Shown here: positions 10,040 to 19,789 of the stretch, in pieces
Position numbering within the stretch: position 1 is the stretch's first letter
Layout of the letters: every line of letters begins with the position of its first letter
Assembly: GCF_037975245.1 (NCBI RefSeq)
Contig: NC_092577.1
Coordinates: 15,824,013 to 15,888,012 of the forward strand
DNA length: 64,000 bases
Origin: Apostichopus japonicus
Taxonomy: Eukaryota > Echinodermata > Holothuroidea > Aspidochirotida > Stichopodidae
Direction of reading: 5' to 3'
Position numbers and translations under genes: made by a program
The notes under the pieces: generated by a model
The model's database searches: none
What the model was told of the DNA's origin: nothing
The model's input: only the letters and a program-made list of their open reading frames with translations

Positions 10040-11398
10040 TTGCCTGTACATCCTAATGGTGGGATGTCAAGTTGCGCATCAAACGCTTCGCAAATTCAGT
10101 ATTACGTGACCCGCGCACGGCGTCGAAGAGAACATTTTTCGAAGCTGTGCGCGGAGGTGAAGTTTGGCGACCCTTCGGCTGTCATCGCTTTGCAGACCTA
10201 TCTCGATGAAAAGTACCACGGTGCCCGTGTCGAAGCGGTGGAAGCCGAGGAACGCCCTTCACTGAGGTTTTACCAGTCCGTAAGCTCATCGGCGTGTGAC
10301 AGACGCGTCCCATCTGTGCGCGCTACTGATGGGACCGTGGTTAGTGACCCTCACGGCATTGTCCGCGTATACAAGGATTATTATTTCAGTTTGTTTACGC
10401 GTGGCAGTGTCGACTTGTCGGCACAGGCCGATTTATTGAGGGGGAATCTCAAAAACTGTTCCCCACGATGTCAATGATATTTTGGGGGGGGGGGGGACGG
10501 AATAACCACTGTTGAGCTTTGGAAGGCGCTTTCGAAGATGAAGAATGGCAAGTCTCCGCGTTCGGACGGGCTTCCGAGGGAGTTCTACCGAACCTTCTGG
10601 GCCCGACCTCAGAGCCGTCTTCGAGGACGCCTTCCAAAACGGACTTTTAAACCAAAGTCAACGTCTGGGCATGATTACTTTGCTGCCCAAGTCTGGGAAC
10701 CCCTTGGACCCTCATAACAAGCGTCCAATCACCTTGTTAAATGTAGACAACAAGTTGTTGGCTAAGGCTTTGTGCAACCGCCTTGCACTGGCTATGCCGC
10801 ATCTCGTGGGTGATCTCCAGACTTGTGCAGTGAAGTGTCATTGCATCCAGCAAAACTTGTGGTTGTTGCGCGACTTGACCGACTTTGTTATTGAACGAGA
10901 TCTGCCATGTGCATTGGTGTCTCTGGACCAGCAGAAGGCCTTTCACATGGTGGATCGGGGGTTTTTAATGAATGTATTGGAGACGTTTCAGTTGCACCCG
11001 GTTTTTCGTAAATGGATTTCTGTTTTGTATCAGGACAGTTTCAGTTCTGTTATCGTTAATGGGTTTTGTTCGGAGGTTTTTAACGTGGAGAGGGGGGTGC
11101 GCCAGGGGTGCCCTCTGTCTCCATTACTTTATGTTTTGTTTAGGGTGCCAAAGTGAAGTGCGTTCAATATGCAGATGACATCACGTGAGTTATTTAGAGT
11201 CTGGGCTCCTTTGGTGCCCTCTCGCAGGATTTATCTATCTTTGAGAGAGCTACCGGGGCGAAGTTGAATCCGGAAAAGACAAAGGGCCTTCGCCTTGGTA
11301 GCTGGAGATTACAGAGACTTACCATTCGGTGCATCGTGGTCGGATCAAAATATCAAAATTAATGGTATATGGTTCGGCTACGATGCACCTTGTGATGT
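10040..11398 (+). pseudogene. LINE A copy 1 ORF2 fragment: linker and reverse transcriptase
   Basis: Translated pieces match the full-length LINE A ORF2 closely: the RRRREHFSKLCAEV region, then RT blocks LGMITLLPKSG, RPITLLNVD, DQQKAFHMVD (the catalytic Asp block; F-D is changed to F-H) and GVRQGCPLSP. Frames are broken by indels near 10441, 10483 and 10601 and by the deletion near 11145. The YADD motif survives in part (CADDIT) around 11170. Coding stops at 11398, where the Gypsy LTR begins. Confidence 0.82.
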
Positions 11399-12062
11399 TG
11401 TAGAGTCAACAGCATTTCCGGATTTCTGGATAGCGCCACCTTTTTTTTCCCCTGGACAACGGGTTACGAAATAGACAAACAACACGTTTTGTCGGTGAAG
11501 AAAATAGCGTATTAAAAAAGCGTACTTACGTGCTCCATTATTAACCAATCATTACGGAAGTTTGATTAGGACTTACCTTAATATCGCAAGGAACATTATA
11601 TATCGTATCTACCAGTGTTATATTACATATTTTATCGTTTATTTGTGAAGAGAAGTTCCACATCTTTACGAACTTCAGCTAAGTAGCCTACCTATTAAAT
11701 CGCGTTACCTATCAGCATTAGGCTGTTGTGTAAGGCCTATACTTCATTCCATTTCTCCGCGGACCGCGATATTTATTTGTGTTGAGGATAGAATCATCCA
11801 GTTCATCACTATTCACCTTTATGTTGGATGCCACGAGCCCGTGAACTTATTCTATTTTTATACATCCAGTTCGGATTCCGGCATATATATATTTATATTT
11901 CATCTTAAGGAATGAGGTTTCACCAGCAGTGTAATTCTGTCTGTCGCCCTCACTCCTGTCGTGAATACGACTTACGTGCCGGCGAAGCAGATTCCAGACT
12001 CCCCAACATACATAAGGAATAGGTAAGAACCTTTTATTATAGTATTTAAAACCGCCTCAACA
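11399..12062 (+). repeat. 5' LTR
   Basis: 664 bp, TG...CA ends, the same length as the 3' LTR with one difference seen by eye. It should contain promoter and poly(A) signals; I did not identify a clear TATA box, though a TATATATATTTATATTTC stretch lies near 11884-11901. Confidence 0.95.
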
Positions 12063-12065
12063 AAT

Positions 12066-12083
12066 TGGTGACCCCGACGTGAT
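12066..12083 (+). promoter_or_regulatory. tRNA primer binding site
   Basis: TGGTGACCCCGACGTGAT starts three bases after the 5' LTR. From memory this matches the 3' end of tRNA-Trp, the primer described for CsRn1-type elements. Confidence 0.8.
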
Positions 12084-12141
12084 TCTTAGGTTCGAACAAC
12101 TGAGAATGGAACATAAAATTTCACTGTAAAATATATCACTG

Positions 12142-12867
12142 ATGTCTACACTTTGCAAATTAATTTTTGTTGCTGACTCAAGAGCACATTCATTTCAAAA
12201 ATATTCTAAGCCACAACATTATAACCATAGAATTAAATACATTATAACGAGGGGTGCTAAGGTGAATGATCTGCTTCAACCCACTTTGGAACAAGTAAGA
12301 CACTGCAGCAATCGCTGTTACCCAGTGGTCAGAGTGGCTGCAGGGATAAATGACCTCCTAGAATTAAGACCAGTCAAGGACACAACCAAGCCGAAAATTA
12401 TTTATCCATCTACTATCACCTCGGAAGAACTAATATCTACTTTAGAGTTTTTCCGCAGTAAAGTCACAGAAGTCCACCCCAAAGCTATAGTAATCTTTAC
12501 CACTATACCCCCCGCAAGCATCCAAAAGTTCCAACAAAATCGTGGGGTCGTCGCACACAGTCAGAGCGAAATCAAGGACATTCAGACCAATTTCAACGAC
12601 AAGATCGACAGGATCAATGATGCTATATATGAATTAAATAATAAGGAGCAAGTTGGAAAGAAATTCACAACCTTAGCCTGGCACGCGTCGATACGCAAAG
12701 CAACCAAACGCACTAATACCCGCACAGGGAAGAAATATAAAGCCAGGGTAAACAATTTCAAAGATCTGTATGACGGCCTGCACGGTACTTCTCGGTGCAA
12801 ACTAAAGTGGTTTAACCTAATGCATGAACATTTCTCTAGAGATTTAGAAATAATAAACACCATTTAG
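12142..12867 (+). CDS. SGNH/GDSL-hydrolase-like ORF ahead of gag
   Basis: 241 codons, intact, between the PBS and gag (29 bp spacer to the gag ATG at 12897). The order and spacing of motifs match the SGNH hydrolase family: block I FVADSRA with Ser13, block II Gly38 (TRGAKVNDL), block III GIND at 68-71 and block V DGLH at 211-214 (Asp and His of the triad). Block I has A-D-S instead of the usual G-D-S. There is no signal peptide or membrane segment. Such esterase-like domains are known from ORF1 of some LINEs; I know of none upstream of gag in a Gypsy element. The role is unknown; lipid or glycan ester cleavage or a purely structural RNA or membrane role are guesses. The ORF shares the composition of gag and pol and looks like part of the element, not a chance capture. 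Confidence 0.7.
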   Translation: MSTLCKLIFVADSRAHSFQKYSKPQHYNHRIKYIITRGAKVNDLLQPTLEQVRHCSNRCYPVVRVAAGINDLLELRPVKDTTKPKIIYPSTITSEELISTLEFFRSKVTEVHPKAIVIFTTIPPASIQKFQQNRGVVAHSQSEIKDIQTNFNDKIDRINDAIYELNNKEQVGKKFTTLAWHASIRKATKRTNTRTGKKYKARVNNFKDLYDGLHGTSRCKLKWFNLMHEHFSRDLEIINTI

Positions 12868-12896
12868 TATCTTATTGTCAAAACGATACAACAAGA

Positions 12897-13754
12897 ATGT
12901 CGGAAGGAGACGACGAACAAAAGAAAGTTAAGGAGCACCCGGAACAACATACAGCCACCATGTCAGCAGTCTCCATCAAACTACCCCCCTTTTGGCCAAA
13001 CGACCCGGCCATCTGGTTTGCTCTGATAGAGGCCCAATTTCAAACTAAGGGTATCACCGCTCAAACGACAAAATATGCCTACGTGGTAGCCGCCCTACAG
13101 CCCGAGGTAGCAGAGGAAGTCCGTGACCTACTACTGAAACCACCAACAACAGACCAATATGACAACATCAAGGCAGAGCTGATATCGCGTACATCCACCT
13201 CAGAGCAAAAACGCCTCCACCAGCTTATCAACGCAGAGGAATTGGGAGATCGCAAGCCCAGTCAACTGTTGCGGCGCATGCAACAATTGTTGGGAGACAA
13301 GAAGTTGGAGGAAAGCATACTGAAAACCCTATTCTTACAACGACTCCCAATTTCTGCACAAACCATACTGGCGACCAGTGATTCTCTGGACATTGGGCAG
13401 CTTGCGGTCATCGCAGATAGAATTTTAGAGGTTAACCAAACACCAACCATAGCACCCGTACAATCCCAGGCAAGCGCAACTGCCTCCAGTGAGATTGAAG
13501 AACTCCGGTTAATGGTATCTACCTTGAGTGCTCAAGTCAAAGAATTGTCAGATGGGTTAGCACGTAGAAGCAGGTCCCCAAATAGGTCAGTTTTCAACAC
13601 CGGCAACCGCCAAAGGTCATCCTCAAGGCGACGATTCGACCAAAAGGGGAGTCTGTGTTATTACCACTGGCGATTCGGGAAGGAGGCAAAGAAATGCCAA
13701 GATCCTTGCAAATGGAAAGCAAACCAGACGCCAAAAGACAACACCAGCGCCTAG
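12897..13754 (+). CDS. gag: Gag polyprotein of the Gypsy element
   Basis: 285 residues. The N-terminal capsid-like region begins with [21 protein letters not shown]-type sequence (about residues 28-48), common in CsRn1/Kabuki-type Gag. A coiled stretch (residues about 200-222) and an Arg/Ser-rich segment precede a zinc finger near 251-268 of form CX2HX9CX3C (CYYH...C...C), which differs from the usual CCHC knuckle and is characteristic of the CsRn1 group as I recall. It overlaps pol, which lies in the -1 frame. It would assemble the particle and bind element RNA. Confidence 0.88.
   Translation: MSEGDDEQKKVKEHPEQHTATMSAVSIKLPPFWPNDPAIWFALIEAQFQTKGITAQTTKYAYVVAALQPEVAEEVRDLLLKPPTTDQYDNIKAELISRTSTSEQKRLHQLINAEELGDRKPSQLLRRMQQLLGDKKLEESILKTLFLQRLPISAQTILATSDSLDIGQLAVIADRILEVNQTPTIAPVQSQASATASSEIEELRLMVSTLSAQVKELSDGLARRSRSPNRSVFNTGNRQRSSSRRRFDQKGSLCYYHWRFGKEAKKCQDPCKWKANQTPKDNTSA
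13643..13649 (+). promoter_or_regulatory. Candidate -1 frameshift site A AAG GGG
   Basis: In the gag frame the codons are CAA AAG GGG, giving a perfect X XXY YYZ heptamer (A AAG GGG). The pol frame is -1 relative to gag and is open here. A shift at this point would fuse Gag to Pol just before the Gag zinc finger. No downstream pseudoknot was modelled. Confidence 0.5.
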
Positions 13755-16700
13755 CGGCGACAGGGACGTCTGGTGCACTATTAGGTCGTCAATTTTATGT
13801 AAGAGACAGGCGCATTGGGACCAGGTACCTAGTTGATACTGGGGCAGAAGTAAGTGTTTTCCCAGCAACGCTAGACGACAAAAAGAAAACACACACACAC
13901 ACACTACAGGCAGCTAACAACACTGTAATTACAACTCATGGTCAACGATCCATGACACTAGATCTTGGATTACGCCGTATGTTTTCCTGGGTGTTCATAT
14001 TAGCCGACATAAGGACTCCAATCATTGGGGCAGATTTTCTTGCTAACTTTTCTATTTTGGTAGATGTCAGGAACAAGAAGCTAATAGATTCACAGACTAC
14101 TTTACAAGTCAACGGAAGTGGATCGAAAGCAAACCCACTTAGCCCAAGAGTCAACATAGCTAATAGTCAAGCGTACGTCACGAAGTTACTTCATGAATTC
14201 CAAGGTATCACAAAGCCGGACTACCAGGAAACTGCATTAAAACATAATGTCACTCACAGCATCATCACCAAAGGTCATCCTGTCACCGCAAGGCCACGTA
14301 GGCTCCATGCAGATAAACTGCAAACAGCAAAAGATGAGTTCAATCACATGTTGCAACTCGGCATCATACGCCCGTCCACCAGTAATTGGGCGTCGCCACT
14401 ACACCTTGTCCCGAAGAAATCTGGAGACTGGCGCCCTTGCGGCGATTACAGGGCTCTTAATAACATTACGGTGCCCGACCAATATCCAATACCACACTTA
14501 CAGGATTTCTCAAACGTACTGGCAGGGAAACAGATATTTTCAACCATTGACCTCGTCCGTGCTTATCACCAAATACCAATCCAACCAGAAGACATACCAA
14601 AAACCGCAATCACAACCCCTTTCGGCCTCTATGAGTTCGTCCGCATGCCTTTCGGCCTCAGGAACGCGGCTCAAACCTTTCAGAGGTTCATTGACCAAGT
14701 TTTAAGGGGATTACCCTTTGTATTCACCTACATCGACGACCTACTCATAGCAAGCAATACCAAAGAGGAACATGAGCAACACCTGCGTGCAATTTTTCAA
14801 AGACTCCAAGACCACGGCGTTGTAATCAACCCCACGAAATGTGTTTTCGGAGCAGATTCAGTAGATTTCTTGGGACATCACGTGACTTCCCAAGGCATCA
14901 GTGCCCTCCCAGAGAAGGTTACAGCAATTCAAGCCTTCACAGAACCAACGACTCTCAAGCAACTAAGAGAATTCTTGGGCATGTTCAATTTTTACCGACG
15001 CTTTGTACCTCATTGTGCAGACCTATTGTTACCATTAACAGACATGCTAAAAGGGGAAAGGAAAAATGCAAAAATCACATTAAATGATGCTCAACAAAAA
15101 GCATTCAGTCAGGCTAAAGAGACCTTAGCAAAGACAACCTTGTTAACACATCCCCGAGCTGATGCACCAATCCATGTGTCAACCGACGCATCGGATTTCG
15201 CTGTCGGAGGTGTCCTTCATCAAACTATTGAGGGACAACAACAACCAATCGCTTTCTTCTCAAAGAAGCTGCAACCTGCAGAAACAAGGTACAGCACTTT
15301 CAGCAGAGAACTCCTTGCAATTTATCTCACAATTCGCCACTTCCGCCACTACCTGGAAGGACGTACCTTTTTCGTCCTAACGGATCACAAACCCTTAACG
15401 TTTGCGTTGCAAGCTAAGCCTGACAAACATTCGCCAAGGGAAATCAGACAACTAGACTTCATTTCGCAATATACAACTGATATCAGACACATCAAAGGCA
15501 CCGAAAACCTCGTAGCAGACGCACTTTCGAGGTCACGATTGGAACATATTTCAACATCATCAATACCAACCACTGTTGTCGACACCGATAACATAGCGTT
15601 AACTCAAACGACGGATGACGAGCTGGAAAGCTTACGAAAATCATCGTCGTTACAATTTTTAGATGTTCCAATACCAATGACTGAGCGAACCATCGCATGT
15701 GACATTTCCACGGGCATTCCACGACCATATATTCCGCAATCATACCGCAGACAGGTATTCGATTCGGTCCACTCATTAGCACATCCAGGCACAAGGGCAA
15801 CTAGAACGCTAATCAAAAAACGATATGTCTGGCCATCAATGAATCACGATATCGCCAAATGGACACGGCAGTGTGCCAGGTGCCAACAGGTGAAAGTACA
15901 CCGCCATACCAAACCAGTTTTGTCAACAATACCACCGGCGAACGCACGTTTCAAGCAACTGCATATAGACTTAGTAGGTCCATTACCACCTTCTAAGGGT
16001 TACATATACCTCCTGACCATCATGGACCGTTATACGCGATGGCCAGCGGCATTACCACTAACAGATGCTACCGCGAGCACTGTGGTCAACGCACTACTTC
16101 ACCACTGGATTGCAAATTACGGAATCCCAGACACCATAACTACTGACCGTGGGGCACAATTTGAAGCCCATTTATTTCAACGCATCAGTGACCTTTTTGG
16201 ATTCAGAAGAATTCGCACTACCTCCTACCATCCAGAGGCAAATGGTATGATAGAGCGATCTCATCGCCGATTAAAAGAAGCCATAAAAGCAACAGACAAC
16301 CCGTCTGCTTGGTATGAGTCCTTACCAATTATCATGTTAGCTCTACGGAACAACCCTAGAAGAGATACAGACTGCAGCCCAGCAGAACTACTCTACGGTG
16401 AACCACTAACAATGCCTTGTGATCTAATTACCGAACAGAAACCCCAAGGGTGTTTGGACCCTAGCGATTTTGTCGACAGGCTGCGACAGCAGATGTCAAG
16501 GTTACAGCCAATCCTAACAAGGCCAACTAAACGTGCAAGCTACCTACCAAAAGACATCAACAGCTGCTCACACGTGTGGATTCGCATCGACCGTGTGAGA
16601 AAACCACTCGAAGCACCCTACTCAGGACCTTATAAAGTTTTGAAACGAACGGAGCATTACTTCACACTCAAAATGAAAGATAAGGAAGACACCGTTAGCG

Positions 16701-16945
16701 TCAGTAGACTTAAACCAGCATATCTGGAAGACGACTTCCACACCATCAACCAACAACCAACGTGCTACGAGGCAGCACCAAACACCCCGAGTACTACAAC
16801 AAACAAACATCCAACACACACCAACAAAAATGCTACAACAAACAAACAAACGAAAGTTACATTTTCAATACCACAAAAACAAACTCGTTCAGGCAGAAAA
16901 GTCCACCGACCGAAAAGGTTTATTCAAACATTGAATCCAGAATGA
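13655..16945 (+). CDS. pol: Pol polyprotein: protease, reverse transcriptase, RNase H, integrase
   Basis: 1096 codons from the first conventional start (a GTG at 13655); true synthesis probably begins by -1 frameshifting from gag, since the frame is open further upstream. Numbering from 13655: protease LVDTGAE at 59-65 and IIGADFL; RT FSTIDL (Asp299) and YIDD 359-362; RNase H STDAS (Asp511), RELLA (Glu552), TDHKP (Asp577) and ADALSR (Asp622); integrase zinc site His706, His710, Cys740, Cys743, and core Asp772, Asp831, Glu867 (DD35E). A chromodomain is not evident; the C-terminus is Thr/Asn-rich and basic. All catalytic residues are present and there is no stop, so the element may be active. 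Confidence 0.95.
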   Translation: MLLPLAIREGGKEMPRSLQMESKPDAKRQHQRLAATGTSGALLGRQFYVRDRRIGTRYLVDTGAEVSVFPATLDDKKKTHTHTLQAANNTVITTHGQRSMTLDLGLRRMFSWVFILADIRTPIIGADFLANFSILVDVRNKKLIDSQTTLQVNGSGSKANPLSPRVNIANSQAYVTKLLHEFQGITKPDYQETALKHNVTHSIITKGHPVTARPRRLHADKLQTAKDEFNHMLQLGIIRPSTSNWASPLHLVPKKSGDWRPCGDYRALNNITVPDQYPIPHLQDFSNVLAGKQIFSTIDLVRAYHQIPIQPEDIPKTAITTPFGLYEFVRMPFGLRNAAQTFQRFIDQVLRGLPFVFTYIDDLLIASNTKEEHEQHLRAIFQRLQDHGVVINPTKCVFGADSVDFLGHHVTSQGISALPEKVTAIQAFTEPTTLKQLREFLGMFNFYRRFVPHCADLLLPLTDMLKGERKNAKITLNDAQQKAFSQAKETLAKTTLLTHPRADAPIHVSTDASDFAVGGVLHQTIEGQQQPIAFFSKKLQPAETRYSTFSRELLAIYLTIRHFRHYLEGRTFFVLTDHKPLTFALQAKPDKHSPREIRQLDFISQYTTDIRHIKGTENLVADALSRSRLEHISTSSIPTTVVDTDNIALTQTTDDELESLRKSSSLQFLDVPIPMTERTIACDISTGIPRPYIPQSYRRQVFDSVHSLAHPGTRATRTLIKKRYVWPSMNHDIAKWTRQCARCQQVKVHRHTKPVLSTIPPANARFKQLHIDLVGPLPPSKGYIYLLTIMDRYTRWPAALPLTDATASTVVNALLHHWIANYGIPDTITTDRGAQFEAHLFQRISDLFGFRRIRTTSYHPEANGMIERSHRRLKEAIKATDNPSAWYESLPIIMLALRNNPRRDTDCSPAELLYGEPLTMPCDLITEQKPQGCLDPSDFVDRLRQQMSRLQPILTRPTKRASYLPKDINSCSHVWIRIDRVRKPLEAPYSGPYKVLKRTEHYFTLKMKDKEDTVSVSRLKPAYLEDDFHTINQQPTCYEAAPNTPSTTTNKHPTHTNKNATTNKQTKVTFSIPQKQTRSGRKVHRPKRFIQTLNPE

Positions 16946-17002
16946 ACAGGAAAGGCATTTTAGACTACAATATCGATTTTCATGTTTTTCAACCCTCAAT
17001 CT

Positions 17003-17010
17003 GGAGGGGG
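17003..17010 (+). promoter_or_regulatory. Polypurine tract
   Basis: GGAGGGGG lies four bases before the 3' LTR, where the plus-strand DNA primer is expected. Non-coding sequence of about 60 bp separates it from the pol stop. Confidence 0.8.
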
Positions 17011-17014
17011 CTAA

Positions 17015-17678
17015 TGTAGAGTCAACAGCATTTCCGGATTTCTGGATAGCGCCACCTTTTTTTTCCCCTGGACAACGGGTTACGAAATAGACAAACAACA
17101 CGTTTTGTCGGTGAAGAAAATAGCGTATTAAAAAAGCGTACTTACGTGCTCCATTATTAACCAATCATTACGGAAGTTTGATTAGGACTTACCTTAATAT
17201 CGCAAGGAACATTATATATCGTATCTACCAGTGTTATATTACATATTTTATCGTTTATTTGTGAAGAGAAGTTCCACATCTTTACGAACTTCAGCTAAGT
17301 AGCCTACCTATTAAATCGCGTTACCTATCAGCATTAGGCTGTTGTGTAAGGCCTATACTTCATTCCATTTCTCCGCGGACCGCGATATTTGTTTGTGTTG
17401 AGGATAGAATCATCCAGTTCATCACTATTCACCTTTATGTTGGATGCCACGAGCCCGTGAACTTATTCTATTTTTATACATCCAGTTCGGATTCCGGCAT
17501 ATATATATTTATATTTCATCTTAAGGAATGAGGTTTCACCAGCAGTGTAATTCTGTCTGTCGCCCTCACTCCTGTCGTGAATACGACTTACGTGCCGGCG
17601 AAGCAGATTCCAGACTCCCCAACATACATAAGGAATAGGTAAGAACCTTTTATTATAGTATTTAAAACCGCCTCAACA
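17015..17678 (+). repeat. 3' LTR
   Basis: 664 bp, nearly identical to 11399-12062. It is followed by the TSD ATGT (17679-17682) and by the resumed LINE A copy 1 sequence (AACCTGGAACGAGAG). Confidence 0.95.
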
Positions 17679-17682
17679 ATGT

Positions 17683-18399
17683 AACCTGGAACGAGAGGGC
17701 TGAGGTGCTTGAGAGCAGGCTCGAAACCTTTGGCACCCGCTGGCTTTCGATCCTAGGGAAAGTCACCGTAGTTAATCGTTTTGTTTCGCCCATCTTGTGG
17801 TACCCGGGCGCGGTGTATCCAATTCCGCGTCGCGTCCTGGTGCGGTTGGAGAGAGCGATATTTTCATTTATTTGGTCGGGTGGTACAGAGCTTGTCAAAA
17901 GGGCGGTAATGTACCAAAAACTGGAGAAGGGTGGGTTAGGGGTGGTTCATCTGGGAAGTAAATTGACCTTTTTGTTATTTAAGCAGTTGTTTGTAGCGGT
18001 AACTGACCCAGGGTTGCCTTGTTCATATTTTGTACGTTTTTGGGGCGGTTTGCACCTGCGTCGATGGGTCCCGGCGCTGTTTAGCAACAGAGAACCGCAT
18101 AGTAGTACTCCAAACAGGGTGGTGCGTGTCACTTGCTCCGCTCTGATTGAGTTGCCCCCTGTTGACCTGTCACAGCCGGCCCTCGTTCACAGTTCGTTGC
18201 GGGATAGGGCCTTGAATGCAATTTTTGTCCAGGGACGTCATTCTGCCGAAGTATGGCGTTCGGTGCATTCAAGGCTGAATGGTGAAATGCTCCGTGATCT
18301 TGCATGGAGAATTGCACACGGTGCCTTGGTGACCAACCTAAAAAGATATCATTGGCGATTGGGTGATGGACTGTGCCCAAGGACCGGCTGTGACTGCTT
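17683..18399 (+). pseudogene. LINE A copy 1 ORF2, post-RT segment
   Basis: This continues the ORF2 broken at 11398: WNERAEVLESRL, then the RLERAIFSFIWSGG region and the segment up to the C-terminal zinc motif (CPRTGCD). It matches the full-length copy (22063-22770) with a few substitutions and a small in-frame variation near 18283-18300. It is cut at 18399 by insertion of the full-length LINE, within the TSD GCTGTGACTGCTT. Confidence 0.85.
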
Positions 18400-18650
18400 G
18401 ACAGTTGACTTCGTGGAGTGCAGACGTGTTTTTTGCTCTCGCTCTCCATATACTACACTGTACTATATTAACTTATACTGTATTGCACTGTACTGTACTG
18501 TGCTTCCCGCCAGGCGGGAGTGGTATTTTTCTGTTAGTACGTGCGTGCTACAGGCGTTGGTTTGTTTTTCGATATATTGTTCTTACTTTACTATTACCTT
18601 TGTTTTGGTTCGTTTCTTGCTCCTCCGTGGCCTAGCCACCTTGCGGTATC
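18400..18650 (+). promoter_or_regulatory. LINE A 5' UTR
   Basis: It starts GACAGTTGACTTCGTGGAG, carries a run of ACTGTACT/ATACTG repeats (about 18450-18502) and a CCCGCCAGGCGGG hairpin at about 18508-18520. That hairpin mirrors the one in the 3' UTR. An internal promoter is expected here but not identifiable by eye. Confidence 0.7.
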
Positions 18651-19769
18651 ATGGCGTCGCGCCGTGATAGCCGTATTGTTAAGTTAACTTTTACCGGTGA
18701 ACAAGCGGTTCCACCGGTGCAAGTGTTCAGTATTTTGAAGAGTAAGGGTGTTGCGGTTCCTGGAGAGGTTGACGCTTTGCAGGCTCTCCAGGGTCGTAAC
18801 ACGTATGACTTACGGTTCACCAGTGACGTGACCCGGCAGAAGGGTGTCACGTTGCTGAGTAATGTCGATGGTTTGACAGTTACGCCATACGAACGTTCCG
18901 TATGGGTAACTGTCATCCACGTAGGACTAGAGGTGCGTCAGGAACTTGTCGCAACTGTTTTAGGACGGTTTGGGGCTGTCAAGGCTACCAAAATGTGCTC
19001 CTACGCACAGGCCCCTGGGGTTTTGAACGGGCACCGACAGGTTCGGATCGACCTAAAGCAGGACATTCCCTCCTTCCTGTTTATTTCAGGGCATAAAGCT
19101 CACGTGCGTTATCCCGGTCAGCCCCGCACCTGCTTCAGGTGTGGGGAGACCGGGCACGAAGCCAAGGGCTGCCCAAACAAAAAGTGTGGGCGCTGCCTTC
19201 GTCTTGGGCATGATACCTCTGCTTGCCCAAGCGAAGTTGTGTGCTCACTCTGTGGGAAGGAGGGACATTTTTTTCGCGCTTGTCCCTCCTCTTATGTATT
19301 TATGACAAAGAGCAGGGGTCAGGCAAAGTCGCAGAGTTCTGACGCACCTACTGCCTCGGAGGAAGCTCCACGCAAGGAGGGGGAACCAGGTGAGGATTCA
19401 CCTTCCGCACCTGGTTCACCCTCCCCCGTAGTTGCAGACCCTAACCCCGTGCCCGCACCGAGAAAGTCTCCAGCAGCTTCCCCCATCAACTCGTCCAGTT
19501 CCGTCCCCAGTCCGCCGCCGGTATCGCCAGATCCGGAGACTCTGTCCGACGGCGACTCCGGGGACTCGGTAGTCATCGGGTCTCCGGAGGCTCTGTCTGA
19601 CAGCGACTCCGGAGACTCGGTGATCGTAGAGCCGAAACGTGCCACCGGGACGAGCTGGTACGACGAGATGGGGGAACCCTCTCTAAAAAGGTCGGCCTCA
19701 AGCGACGACTCAGACGACGATATGTCGTCTAGAGCTCGCTTGAAGCTTACAGAATCGTCGTCGGCGTAG
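18651..19769 (+). CDS. LINE A ORF1 protein (zinc-knuckle nucleic-acid-binding protein)
   Basis: 372 residues, intact. The first 155 residues form a folded region without a name I can give. Three CCHC zinc knuckles follow at about 163-217 (CFRCGETGHEAKGC, CGRCLRLGHDTSAC, CSLCGKEGHFFRAC). The C-terminal 150 residues are Pro/Ser/Asp-rich and disordered, with a tandem duplication of SGDSVVIGSPEALSD-like units. As in other Tx1-type LINEs it should coat the element RNA. The ATG at 18651 sits at the end of the 5' UTR; the stop is 20 bp before ORF2, suggesting reinitiation. Confidence 0.9.
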   Translation: MASRRDSRIVKLTFTGEQAVPPVQVFSILKSKGVAVPGEVDALQALQGRNTYDLRFTSDVTRQKGVTLLSNVDGLTVTPYERSVWVTVIHVGLEVRQELVATVLGRFGAVKATKMCSYAQAPGVLNGHRQVRIDLKQDIPSFLFISGHKAHVRYPGQPRTCFRCGETGHEAKGCPNKKCGRCLRLGHDTSACPSEVVCSLCGKEGHFFRACPSSYVFMTKSRGQAKSQSSDAPTASEEAPRKEGEPGEDSPSAPGSPSPVVADPNPVPAPRKSPAASPINSSSSVPSPPPVSPDPETLSDGDSGDSVVIGSPEALSDSDSGDSVIVEPKRATGTSWYDEMGEPSLKRSASSDDSDDDMSSRARLKLTESSSA

Positions 19770-19789
19770 TTTTGCCTCATTGCCCTCTC

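Larger units (their letters stand above)
11399..17678 (+). mobile_element. Apparently intact Ty3/Gypsy LTR retrotransposon, CsRn1-like
   Basis: The 6280-bp element has 664-bp LTRs starting TGTAGAGTC and ending CCTCAACA, with a 4-bp TSD ATGT (11395-11398 and 17679-17682). The uninterrupted target sequence can be read in the sister LINE near 22058. By eye the LTRs differ at one base (A at about 11775, G at about 17391), so the insertion is recent. It has a primer binding site, an SGNH-like ORF, gag, pol and a polypurine tract. The PBS TGGTGACCCCGACGTG (matching, as I recall, tRNA-Trp) and a Gag CX2HX9CX3C finger both fit the CsRn1 clade. Domain order PR-RT-RH-IN is standard Ty3/Gypsy, with no envelope-like gene downstream. 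Confidence 0.95.

Noticed and set aside
16946-17002. An envelope-like third ORF after pol
   Set aside because: Only about 57 bp separate the pol stop from the polypurine tract, with no coding space.
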